From NCBI RefSeq assembly GCF_006636205.1, contig NZ_VIGB01000003.1:7814501-7878500 (forward strand): a DNA stretch of 64,000 nt, read 5' to 3'. The translations under genes were made by a program, and so were the position numbers. The notes under the pieces are model-generated. The model saw only the letters and a list, made by a program, of their open reading frames with translations, was not told the DNA's origin and ran no database searches. This stretch comes from Kitasatospora acidiphila. Lineage in GTDB: Bacteria; Actinomycetota; Actinomycetes; Streptomycetales; Streptomycetaceae. How positions within the stretch are numbered: the stretch's first letter is position 1; every line of letters starts with the position of its first letter. This document shows, piece by piece, positions 8,529-17,378 of this stretch.

Positions 8529-11500
8529 GTGTCTGTGAGATTTCATCTGTTGGGCACTCGCGGGTTTCCCCGGCCGGCCCTGGCCATACTGCTGGCCCTT
8601 GCCGCGGTCGTCCTGACGCTGGGCGCCGCGACCTTCGGCGCGCCGGCCGCGAGCCCGGGCCGGCCGGCGGCCGCGCCCGCACCGGACGTCGGCCGGGTCG
8701 TCTTCGCCGGCACCGACCACCGCAGCCTGTCCCGGGTCACCGGTACGGGGACGAGCACACCGCTGTTCGGGCCCGGCCCGCAGCACTTCGACACCCAGCC
8801 GTCGGCCCGTGGCGACCAACTGGTCTTCACCAGCCTGCGGGACGAGCCGCAGCCCCAGGTCTATCTGCGTGACCAGGCGGGCGCGGTGCACAAGCTCACC
8901 ACCGGCATGGACACCGCCGACCCGACGCTGACCCCCGACGGAACCGCCGTGGTCTTCGACGCGCTGGAGCCCGGCGGCCGCGGCGGCGCACTCCAGCGCG
9001 ACCTGTGGGCGGTCAACTCCGATGGCACCGGCCTGCGCAGGGTCACCGACACCTGGGCCAACGAGACCCATCCGACGGTTTCGCCCGACGGCCAGTGGAT
9101 CGCCTACCAGTGCGACGCCGACCCGAACCACACCCAGATCTTCCTCGTCCGCTTCGACGGCACCGGGTCGCAGCAGCTCACCCATGTGACCACCGGCAGC
9201 GCCATCGAGCCGACCTGGAACCCGATCAACGACGCCGCGCACCGCGACCAGATCGTCTACACCTGGGACCAGGGCGGCACCACCGGGCCGCACCTGACGC
9301 TGACCTCGCCCACCGGCGGCGACAAGCCGTTCTTCCCGGGCACCGGCTCCACCTGGCAGACCGGGCAGGCCGCCTGGCTGCCCGACGGCAGCGGAGTGCT
9401 CTTCATGAGCCCCAACCTGTCCGACGGCACCCTGACCGCGACCCAGAACGTCTACCGCGCGCCGACCTGCTCCTGCACCCCGCCGCAACTGCTCTACACC
9501 TGCCCCCGGGCCCCGCAGACGCCCACCTGGCTGGGCCCCCTGGACGGCGGCGGGCCCGTCGTGGAGGAGACCAGCGCCGCCGCGCTGCACACCGCCGACG
9601 TGGAGGACGTCCGCCCCGACGGCACGGACCCGCGCGACCTGGGCATCAGCGTGCTCAATGAGGACCCGGCCGCCGACACCGACACCAACCCCGCGGACGA
9701 CCCGCTGTTCAACCCCCATGCCGGCTACGACCCGTGGTTCGAGCGGCAGAGCTACACCCCGGACGGCCGCCAACTGGTGGCGACCCGCTTCGAGGACTCG
9801 CCCGCCGGCCGGATCGAACGGATCTGGCTGGCCGGCGCCGACGGCTCCAACCCGCAGCCGATGAACCTCGCCGGGCGCGGCCCGAACGACTGGGACACCG
9901 ACCCGGCGTTCTCCCCGGACGGCAGCCTGATCGCCTTCACCAGGACCTCCCCCGGCGGCGTCGGGACGGCCGCCGGGCCGGCCCGGATCGTGATCGCGCG
10001 GGTGTCGACGGGCGAGATCGTCGGCACCATCGTGCCCCCGGAGGGCCAGCAGACCGCGTCCGAGGCCGAGCCCTCCTGGTCCACGGACGGCAAGTTGATC
10101 GCCTTCACCAGGACCGAGGTGATCAACGGCAACGGCGGCAACAGGCACATCATCACCGTGCCCGCCGACGCGCTCGGCCAGCAGACCGACCTCAGCCAGA
10201 CCGCCTGCCCGGGCACCTGCAACGTCATCGACGACAGCCCCGTGATCTCACCGGACGGCCGGCGCATCGCCTTCAACCGCAAGGCCGGCGACGGCGGGCT
10301 CAACCAGCAGAACGGCCTGGTGGTCACCTCGACGACCGGCACCGGCTGCACGGTGATCCTGCCCGCCGGGCTCAGCCAGGACCCGAACGCCTGCAAGAAC
10401 CCGATGCCCGACACCTCCGACACCGGGCCGTTCCAGCCGCGCGATGTCGCCTGGACGCCGAACGGCGCCCAGCTGGTGCTCACCTCCCGGCGGGCCCTGC
10501 CGGCCAACTCTCCCGAAGGACTCTCGACCTACGACTTCGCGAGCGGCAAGCTCACTCCGCTCGACTGGCGGTTGCCGGGGCGTCAGAAGGAGCCGAGCGT
10601 CCAGCAGTCGGTCGACCTGTCGCTCGGCGCACCGGCCAGCACGCCCTCGGTGCTGCCCGGTGGCACTACGACCGTGCCCGTCACGGTCACCAACCGCGGG
10701 CCGGCCCCCTCAGCGGGCACCGCCCTGACGGCCTCGGTGCCGGCGGGCGTCCGGCTCAGCGGACTGACCACCCCGGTGGGGCAGTGCGACGCCGCGGCCC
10801 TGCGCTGCGACCTCGGCACCCTGGCCCCCAATGCCACCGTTCAGGTGACCGCCACCGTCATCGGCATCCAGATCGGCAACCAGCAGCTCGGCTGGGCGCT
10901 GGCCGGGACGGTGGTCGACCCGAACCCCGGCGACAACTCGGCACAGACCATCGTCCCGGTCGTGTCTCCGTTCCCCCGCCCACCTCGGCGCCGCCCACGG
11001 TGGTGCCGCCCACACTATTGCCGCCCACGTCGGCGCCGCCCACGGTAGTACCGCCCACCTCGGCACCGCCGAGCCCACCGCCGGCCAAGGCCGGCCCGGG
11101 TGTGTCGATCAGCGCCCAGCCGAACCCCGGCTACGTCGGCGGCCATGTGACGGTCAGCTACACGGTGCGCAACGGCGGGCAGGCGCTCGCCACCGGGCTG
11201 ACCCTCACCCTCGGCCTGCCCGCCGGTCTTCCCACCGAGCCGCTGCCCCCCGGCTGCCCGGGCGGCACCTGCCAGTTGGGCGACCTGACCCCGGGCAGCA
11301 GTGAGGTGGTGCAGGTGGTGCTGTCACCCAACGCGGCGCTGCAGACCACCATCACCGCCACCCTCACCACCACCGGCACCGACGCCGACCCGGGCCCGCA
11401 CACCGCCAGCACCCCGCTTCAGATCCTGCAGCCGCAGATCGTCGCGGTGCCGCCGATCGGCAAGCCCGGCTTCGTCACCTCCGTGCGGGGCAAGGACTTC

Positions 11501-11731
11501 CCGCCCGGCGTGCCGGTGCAGTTCACCTGGCAGCCCGGCATCACCGCCGCCGCGGCGCCCACCTACCCGGCCGCCGACGGGACCTTCGCCGGCCAACTGC
11601 TCATCCTCCCCAAGGACGAGCTCGGACCGCGCACCATCACCGCCAGCGGACCCGGATTCTCCCCGGTCACCTGCCCGTTCCTGGTGGTGACCGGCACCAT
11701 CGGCCCGCCCGAGGAGGTGCAGCGGCGATGA
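8529..11731 (+). CDS. Exported TolB/PD40-type beta-propeller protein with C-terminal CARDB/DUF11-like domains (single frameshift near 10975)
   Basis: The N terminus has a basic head and a hydrophobic segment (ALAILLALAAVVLTLGAATF, about residues 17-37), consistent with a signal peptide or anchor. At least six PD40/WD40-like blades follow, for example PTVSPDGQWIAYQ, PAFSPDGSLIAFTRT, PSWSTDGKLIAFTRT and PVISPDGRRIAFNRK. Then come one DUF11/CARDB-like domain (about 690-810), a Pro-Thr-Ser linker (PPTSAPPTVVPP repeats), and a further CARDB-like and Ig-like region. The frame breaks at a five-base C run (10973-10977); one added C gives about 1067 aa ending at 11731. The stop overlaps the next gene. 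Proteins of this type in Streptomyces CIS loci have been annotated as hydrolytic, but I see no catalytic motif. Confidence 0.75.
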
Positions 11732-12426
11732 TCCACGAGGTCGATGAGGCACTGCGACTACTGCTCACCGAGAGCGGCCTGCCGGAACGCGGCATCGAGC
11801 TGGTCTTCGACTCGCCCACCCGGGACTGGGCCGCGCGGCGCAACGCCCCGACGGTCAGCGTCTTCCTCTACGGGATCCGCGAGGACGTGGCCCGCCGACT
11901 CGGCGGAGACATCGAGGAGCACGACGAGGACGGCGTGGTGGTGGCCCGGCACAGCGCGCCCCGCTGGTTCGAGCTGGCCTACCTGGTGACGGCCTGGACC
12001 AACCGGGCGCAGGACGAGCACCGGCTGCTGTCCGAGGTGCTGTGGTGCCTGACGTCGACGGACGCGCTGCCCGCCCGGCTGCTCACCGGGAGCCTCGCCC
12101 GACTCGGGCTCGCCATCGGGCTCGACACCGGCGGGCCGGGAGACGGCATGCCGTCGGTCTCGGACGTGTGGTCCGCGCTCGGCGGCGAGTTGAAGCCCTC
12201 GATCGACCTGCGGGTGCGGGCCCCGCTGACCGGCGAACGCAGCCCGGCCGGGCCGCCGGTCACCGAGGGGCTGGTGGTGCGGGCCACGGACACGACCCAG
12301 GGTCCCGATGCCGAGCGGCGGCTGCGGTACCGCGAGGGCACCGATGCCGGTTCGCACGGGTTCGCGGCGCCCCGGGACCGTCCGCTGCCGCCCGGTCGCC
12401 GACGGCGTGGCGGTGCGGCGCGATGA
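11728..12426 (+). CDS. DUF4255 (Pvc16/Afp16-like) CIS tube terminator/cap protein
   Basis: A 232-aa protein beginning MIHEVDEALRLLLTESGL. It contains VFDSPTRDWAARRNAPTVSVFLYGIRED and a WFELAYLVTAWTNRAQDEHRLL block, both characteristic of the DUF4255 family. Members such as Pvc16 cap the tube and regulate sheath length in contractile injection systems. The C-terminal 30 residues are low-complexity and basic. It overlaps the preceding gene by four bases, and its own TGA overlaps the ATPase ATG, giving tight translational coupling with the AAA+ ATPase. The same gene pair occurs in other extracellular CIS loci. Confidence 0.85.
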   Translation: MIHEVDEALRLLLTESGLPERGIELVFDSPTRDWAARRNAPTVSVFLYGIREDVARRLGGDIEEHDEDGVVVARHSAPRWFELAYLVTAWTNRAQDEHRLLSEVLWCLTSTDALPARLLTGSLARLGLAIGLDTGGPGDGMPSVSDVWSALGGELKPSIDLRVRAPLTGERSPAGPPVTEGLVVRATDTTQGPDAERRLRYREGTDAGSHGFAAPRDRPLPPGRRRRGGAAR

Positions 12427-14528
12427 CGCTCCTCGACGCCGGGCCGGCGGAGAGCACGGACCACCTGTGGGACCGGCTGCGCCACCTGGAGCAGCGGGTC
12501 AGGGCGGCCGTGCGCGAACGCCGGGCCCACGACCCGGACCCGGACGACCCGTACCGCGGCCAGTACCTCACCCCGGAGGCGGCCGAGCGGCTGCTGGCCG
12601 CGCCGGCCGCCTCGGGCGGGCTCGGCCTGGACCTCGGCGAACCGCCGCCGCCCCGGCCCGGATCGCGGCTCGCGCGGCTCGCCGACAGCTTCGGCCTGCT
12701 CCCGATCGACCTCGAACTGCTGCTGGTGGCCCTGGCCCCCGACCTCGACACCCGGTTCGAGCGGCTCTACGGCTACCTCAACGACGACCTGACGCTGCGT
12801 CGGCCGACCGTCGGGCTCGCCCTGGAGCTGTGCGGCCTGCCGGGAGCCGGTGCCGGGCGGTTCCGCTTCGCCGCGCGGGCACCGCTGATCGCCGGCGGGC
12901 TCCTGGAGATCACCGAGCCCGAGCGTCCGCTGCTCTCCAGGGGGCTGCGGATGCCCGACCGGGTGACGGCCCATCTGCTCGGGGACGACGAACTCGACAG
13001 CGCGCTGCGCGGCCTGGCCCACCACGGTCGGGCCACCGGCCTGGCCGCCGAACCGGTCCGCCGGATCCGCGCGGCCGCGGCGACGGGCAGCGCACTGGTG
13101 CACCTGCTGGACCACGGCGGCACGGCCAGCCGACTGGCGGTCGACGCGCTGGCGGGGCTTGGCGGGCCTGGCGGGGTTCATGGGCTTGGTGGGCTTGACG
13201 GTGTTGGCGGGCCGCCCCTGGTCGTCGACGCCACCGCGCTCGCCGCGCGCCCCACCGATGCCCTGCTGCGGGTGCTGGCCCGGGAGGCGAAGCTGAGCTC
13301 AAGCGGCGTGGTGCTGGGTCCCCTTGACGCGCTGGAACCCGAACGCCCCGAGCAGTCCGGCCTGCTGCGCAAGCTGTGTGCGGAACTCGCCGGTGTGCCG
13401 CTGATCGTGTACGGCGCCCGGGCCTGGGACCCGTTCTGGGCCCGGGAGAGCCCGGTGGTGATCACCGTCCCGCCGCCCGACCCGGGTCGGCGGACCGAGC
13501 AGTGGGAACGCGCGCTGGGCGGGCCGTTGGACGATGAGCTGGCCGCGGCGGTCGCCCCCTACCAACTGGACGAGGACCAGGTGGCCAGGGCCGCCGCCGT
13601 GGCGGCCAGGACGGCGGCGGCCGATCAGCGCCCGATCAGCGCCGACGACCTGCGAGCAGCGGTGCGGAGCCAGAACGGCGCGGGCCTCGGGCGCCTCGCT
13701 CGGCGGATCGAACCCGCGGTCGGCTGGGACGACTTGGTACTGCCGGAGCTGACGCTCAGTCAGCTCAAAGAGCTCGCCCTGCGGGTGAAGCACCGCGACC
13801 GGGTGCTGGGCCAGTGGCGGATGCGGCCCGGCGGCGGGCGCGGGCGCGGGGTGATCGCCCTGTTCGCCGGCGAGTCGGGCACCGGAAAGACCATGTCCGC
13901 CGAGGTGGTCGCCGCCGAACTCGGGATGGAGCTCTACGTCGTGGACCTCTCCACCGTCGTCGACAAGTACGTCGGAGAGACCGAGAAGAACCTCGAACGC
14001 ATCTTCACCGAGGCCTCCCGGGTGAACGGCGTGCTGCTCTTCGACGAGGCCGACGCGATCTTCGGGAAGCGGTCGCAGGTCAAGGACGCCCATGACCGCC
14101 ACGCCAACGTGGAGTCGGCCTACCTGCTGCAACGCATGGAGTCCTTCGACGGGATCGCGGTGCTGACCACCAACCTGCGGGCCAACCTGGACGAGGCGTT
14201 CACCCGGCGGCTGGACGTCATCGCGGAGTTCCCGGTGCCCGACGAGGACCAGCGACGTGCCCTGTGGGAACGCTGCCTCGGCCCGCGGATCCCCCGCGGC
14301 GACGATCTCGACCTCGGTTTCTGCGCCCGGCACTTCGAGCTCGCCGGCGGCTCCATCCGGGCCTGCGCGGTGACCGCCGCCTATCTGGCGGCCGAAACCG
14401 GCCGCCCGCTGGACATGGTCCAACTGCTGACCGCCGTGCGGCAGGAGTACCGCAAGCTCGGCCGCCTGGTGCTGGAGAGCGAGTTCGGGCCCTGGCTGGG
14501 CGCCCTCGGGGAGCGGCCGTTCGCCTGA
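12423..14528 (+). CDS. AAA+ ATPase of the contractile injection system (Pvc15/Afp15-like)
   Basis: A 701-aa protein with an N-terminal helical/winged region (LARLADSFGLLPIDLELLLVAL) and a C-terminal AAA+ module. The Walker A motif is GESGTGKT (about 483-490) and Walker B is LLFDEADAIFG (about 537-547). A sensor-1 region follows (AVLTTNLRANLDEAFTRRLD), with the arginine finger in FTRRLD. Such ATPases are a hallmark of extracellular CIS and are thought to help assembly or recycling; they differ from T6SS ClpV. The ATG at 12423 overlaps the preceding stop. Residues 240-265 include a Gly-rich insertion (GLGGPGGVHGLGG) with locally repetitive DNA. Confidence 0.92.
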   Translation: MTLLDAGPAESTDHLWDRLRHLEQRVRAAVRERRAHDPDPDDPYRGQYLTPEAAERLLAAPAASGGLGLDLGEPPPPRPGSRLARLADSFGLLPIDLELLLVALAPDLDTRFERLYGYLNDDLTLRRPTVGLALELCGLPGAGAGRFRFAARAPLIAGGLLEITEPERPLLSRGLRMPDRVTAHLLGDDELDSALRGLAHHGRATGLAAEPVRRIRAAAATGSALVHLLDHGGTASRLAVDALAGLGGPGGVHGLGGLDGVGGPPLVVDATALAARPTDALLRVLAREAKLSSSGVVLGPLDALEPERPEQSGLLRKLCAELAGVPLIVYGARAWDPFWARESPVVITVPPPDPGRRTEQWERALGGPLDDELAAAVAPYQLDEDQVARAAAVAARTAAADQRPISADDLRAAVRSQNGAGLGRLARRIEPAVGWDDLVLPELTLSQLKELALRVKHRDRVLGQWRMRPGGGRGRGVIALFAGESGTGKTMSAEVVAAELGMELYVVDLSTVVDKYVGETEKNLERIFTEASRVNGVLLFDEADAIFGKRSQVKDAHDRHANVESAYLLQRMESFDGIAVLTTNLRANLDEAFTRRLDVIAEFPVPDEDQRRALWERCLGPRIPRGDDLDLGFCARHFELAGGSIRACAVTAAYLAAETGRPLDMVQLLTAVRQEYRKLGRLVLESEFGPWLGALGERPFA

Positions 14529-14668
14529 GCGGCCGTGACGGCGGGTACCTGCGGCGATGCCCGCCGGGGCAGCTTCCTTGCCCCTGGTCCGGGACCTGAG
14601 GACATGTCCGGGAGGCAGGCCGGGCAGCAGACTCGGGAGCGAATGACGGGCCAGCAGAAGGAGTGAGC

Positions 14669-16212
14669 ATGCCGTCGTACCTCACCCCGGGTGTGTATGT
14701 GGAGGAGGTCCAATCCGGTGCTCGGCCGATCGAGGGCGTCGGCACAGCCGTCGCCGCTCTGGTCGGGTTCACCGAGACCGGACCCTTCCACGAACCCACC
14801 TTGGTGACCAACTGGGACCAGTACGTACGGCAGTTCGGAGGCTTCAGCGAGGGCACCTACCTGCCCCACGCCGTCTACGGATTCTTCGCCAACGGTGGTG
14901 GTGCCGCCTACGTCGTGCGGATCGGCGACCCCGCCCGGTCGGCGACCGGCAGCGGTGCGCCCGCCTCCATCGCCGCGCCCACGCCGACCGCGATCGGGGG
15001 CTTCCTGATCTCGGCGCTGCCCGGCGCGGGCGGCGATGTCTCCGTCGAGATCGCCGACGCCGAGGGCGAGAACGTCCCGGAGGACCGGTTCCGACTGCTG
15101 GTCCGCAAGGGCGGCACGGTCGCCGAGACCTATGACGTCTCGACCCGCAAGAACACCAAGGGCTATGTCGTCACCCAGCTGCGGGAGTCCAAGCTGGTCG
15201 CGGTCACCGAGCAGCCCGGCACCGCGCCGAGCCGTCCGGAGAGCCAGACCCTCGCACTCTCCGCCGCCGCCCAGGCCCCCGCACCCGCCGGAGGCGGCCG
15301 CCGGGTCGACCCCGCCGAGTACGTGGGCGACTCCGCGGCCCGCACCGGATTCGCGGGCCTGGAGGCGATCGACGAGATCACCATGGTCGCGGTGCCCGAT
15401 CTGATGAGCGCCTACCAGCGCGGTGAGATCGACGAAGAGGGCGTCCGGACCGTGCAGTTGGCGGTGATGTCGCACTGCGAGCAGATGGGCGACCGGATCG
15501 CCGTGCTGGACACCCCGCCCGGCATGACCGCCCAGCGGGTGCGCAGCTGGCGCATGGACGAGGCGGGCTACGACTCCCGGTACGCCACCCTCTACTACCC
15601 GTGGATCAAGGTGTTCGACCCGGCGAGCGGCCGCAACGTGCTGGTCCCGCCGAGCGGTCACATCGCCGGGGTGTGGGCGCGCAGCGACGCCGAACGCGGT
15701 GTGCACAAGGCGCCGGCCAACGAGGTCATCCGCGGCGCGGTCGACCTGGAACTGCGGCTCAGCAAGGGCGAACAGGACCTGCTGAACCCGATCGGCGTCA
15801 ACTGCGTGCGCGCCTTCCCCGGGCGCGGCATCCGGATCTGGGGCGCCCGGACCCTCGCCTCGGACCCGGCCTGGCGCTACCTCAACGTTCGGCGGCTCTT
15901 CAACTACCTTGAGGAGTCCATCCTGCTGGGCACCCAGTGGGTGGTGTTCGAGCCCAACGACGACCGGCTGTGGTCCAGCATCCGCCGCAACATCACCGCG
16001 TTCCTCACCGAGGAGTGGCGGCGCGGTGCGCTGTTCGGCCAGTCCGCCGCGGAGGCCTTCTACGTGAAGTGCGACCGCGACAACAACCCCAGGAGTCCAT
16101 CGATCTCGGGCAGGTCATCTGCGAGATCGGGGTCGCCCCGGTGAAGCCGGCCGAGTTCGTGGTGTTCCGGCTGTCGCAGTTCTCCGACAGCACCAGCCTC
16201 GTCAACGAGTGA
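14669..16212 (+). CDS. CIS contractile sheath protein (single frameshift near 16090)
   Basis: It begins MPSYLTPGVYVEEVQSG, the standard N terminus of phage-type sheath proteins, and contains VGTAVAALVGFTETGPF and a typical subtilisin-like sheath fold with a central insertion (about residues 90-220). The C-terminal sheath domain includes WRYLNVRRLFNYLEESI and ends FRLSQFSDSTSLVNE. An AGAAGGAG ribosome binding site at 14656 favours the ATG at 14669 over the GTG at 14663. The frame breaks at CCCC (16087-16090); one added C restores DNNPQESIDLGQVICEIGVA and a protein of about 514 aa. Only one sheath gene is present, unlike PVC/Afp loci with several. It is the major shell of the particle and drives tube ejection by contraction. 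Confidence 0.9.
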
Positions 16213-16314
16213 TCTGGCAACGGTCTGGCAAGGGTTCCAGCAGTAAGTGACCAGCACGGTCGGAATTGGATGACCCGTGTGGTCACCACTAGCAACGGGA
16301 GGTGAGAAGCGGCC

Positions 16315-16755
16315 ATGGCTGAAGGCGACCCGCTCTCCACACACATATTCGGCGTCCAGCTCGGCGGGTTCAACGTCGAGTACGTCAAGGAAGTCAGCAA
16401 CCTGACGGTCGACCAGGACGTCGTCGAGTACAAGCAGGTGAGCCAGCAGGGCAAGTTGATCGTCCGCAAGCAGCCCGGTGCGCGGCTGCCCGGCGAGGTG
16501 ACGATCACCCGCGGTCTCGACAAGAGCTCCGCGTTCACCAAGTGGATCAACGAAACCCTGAACAACGGTGCCATCAACACCGCGCGGCAGAACCTGACCA
16601 TCGAGGTCAAGGACACCACCGGCGCTACCCTGCGGCGGATCCAGCTGATGAACGCCTGGGCCAGCAGGTGGGAGGGGCCCACCCTCACCGCCGGCGAGTC
16701 CGCCGCCGCCACCGAGACCGTGACCATCGTCTTCGAGGAAATCCACGTCGAATGA
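16315..16755 (+). CDS. CIS inner tube protein (gp19/Pvc1-like)
   Basis: A 146-aa protein with the tail-tube beta-barrel pattern: FGVQLGGFNVEYVKEVSNLT, an LPGEVTITRGLDKSSAFTKW block typical of gp19/Hcp-like tubes, and a C-terminal RWEGPTLTAGESAAATETV strand ending IVFEEIHVE. It would stack as hexamers inside the sheath. A strong GGGAGGTGAG site precedes the ATG. The 100-base spacer after the sheath gene contains an 11-bp direct repeat (TCTGGCAACGG, TCTGGCAAGGG, 16213-16234) but no separate gene. The spacer may allow extra translation or mRNA processing for this high-copy subunit. Confidence 0.93.
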   Translation: MAEGDPLSTHIFGVQLGGFNVEYVKEVSNLTVDQDVVEYKQVSQQGKLIVRKQPGARLPGEVTITRGLDKSSAFTKWINETLNNGAINTARQNLTIEVKDTTGATLRRIQLMNAWASRWEGPTLTAGESAAATETVTIVFEEIHVE

Positions 16756-17222
16756 GGCGAAAGATCGGTCTTGAGGAACTCCTCGAGCAGGCACCGGCGT
16801 CGGCCGCGCAGCAGTCCAGCGCGCCGCCGCCGGTGCGGCCTCGACAGGCCACACTGCACACGGAGTTCGAGTTCGAGCTGCCGCGCGGGTACGTCGATGC
16901 GGACGGTGTCGTGCACCGGGACGGCGCCATGCGCCTGGCCACCGCACGGGACGAGCTGATGCCGCAGATCGACCTGCGGGTCAAGGAGAACCCCGCGTAC
17001 CTGAGCGTGGTGCTGCTCAGTCATGTGATCACCCGGCTCGGTACCGTCACGGACATCCACGCGGGCGTGGTCGAGGGCATGTACGCCACCGATGTGGCGT
17101 TCCTGCAGGACTTCTACCAGCGCATCAACAGCGAAGGCCACACCCGCGCGGCGGTCACCTGCCCGCACTGCGACGGGGCGTTCGAAGTCGACCTCGCTGG
17201 TGGGCGCCTGGGGGAATCGTGA
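16752..17222 (+). CDS. CIS tail-assembly chaperone-like protein with a CxxC motif
   Basis: A 156-aa protein whose ATG overlaps the tube stop by four bases. The N-terminal 35 residues are low-complexity. The core FEFELPRGYVDADGVVHRDGAMRLATARDE ... YLSVVLLSHVITRLGTV resembles the phage tail-assembly chaperone region encoded just after tube genes. The C terminus has CPHCDGAFEVDLAG, a likely single zinc or redox CxxC site. The position between the tube gene and the small DUF6760-like gene matches other actinobacterial CIS loci. The chaperone role is inferred from synteny; only the fold pattern and the CxxC are directly seen. Confidence 0.7.
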   Translation: MRRKIGLEELLEQAPASAAQQSSAPPPVRPRQATLHTEFEFELPRGYVDADGVVHRDGAMRLATARDELMPQIDLRVKENPAYLSVVLLSHVITRLGTVTDIHAGVVEGMYATDVAFLQDFYQRINSEGHTRAAVTCPHCDGAFEVDLAGGRLGES

Positions 17223-17377
17223 CGTACGCGGCCACTCGGCTCTACGAGGAGGTCGCGTACATCGCCTACCACTTCCACTGGCCGCGGGAGTCCGTTCTCG
17301 ACCTGACCCACCGCGAGCGGGCGCAGTGGGTACGGGAGATCGCGCGGATCAACACCCGCGTCAACGAGGGCGGGTGA
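17219..17377 (+). CDS. DUF6760-like small CIS protein
   Basis: A 52-aa protein starting at a GTG that overlaps the previous stop. Its sequence (TYAATRLYEEVAYIAYHFHW, then PRESVLDLTHRERAQWVREI) is the conserved core of the small DUF6760 proteins found in actinobacterial CIS loci. The pattern HFHWPxxxxLxLxHxERxxWVxEI resembles the short second chaperone product (gpG-GT type) of phages, where it couples to baseplate and tape-measure assembly. The function is not established. The next gene starts one base after its stop. Confidence 0.75.
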   Translation: MTYAATRLYEEVAYIAYHFHWPRESVLDLTHRERAQWVREIARINTRVNEGG

Positions 17378-17378
17378 G

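Noticed and set aside
7465..8682. N-terminal extension of the minus-strand accessory gene through the regulator region
   Set aside because: The region is covered by the LuxR-type gene on the other strand; the domain pattern starts at the ATG at 7464.
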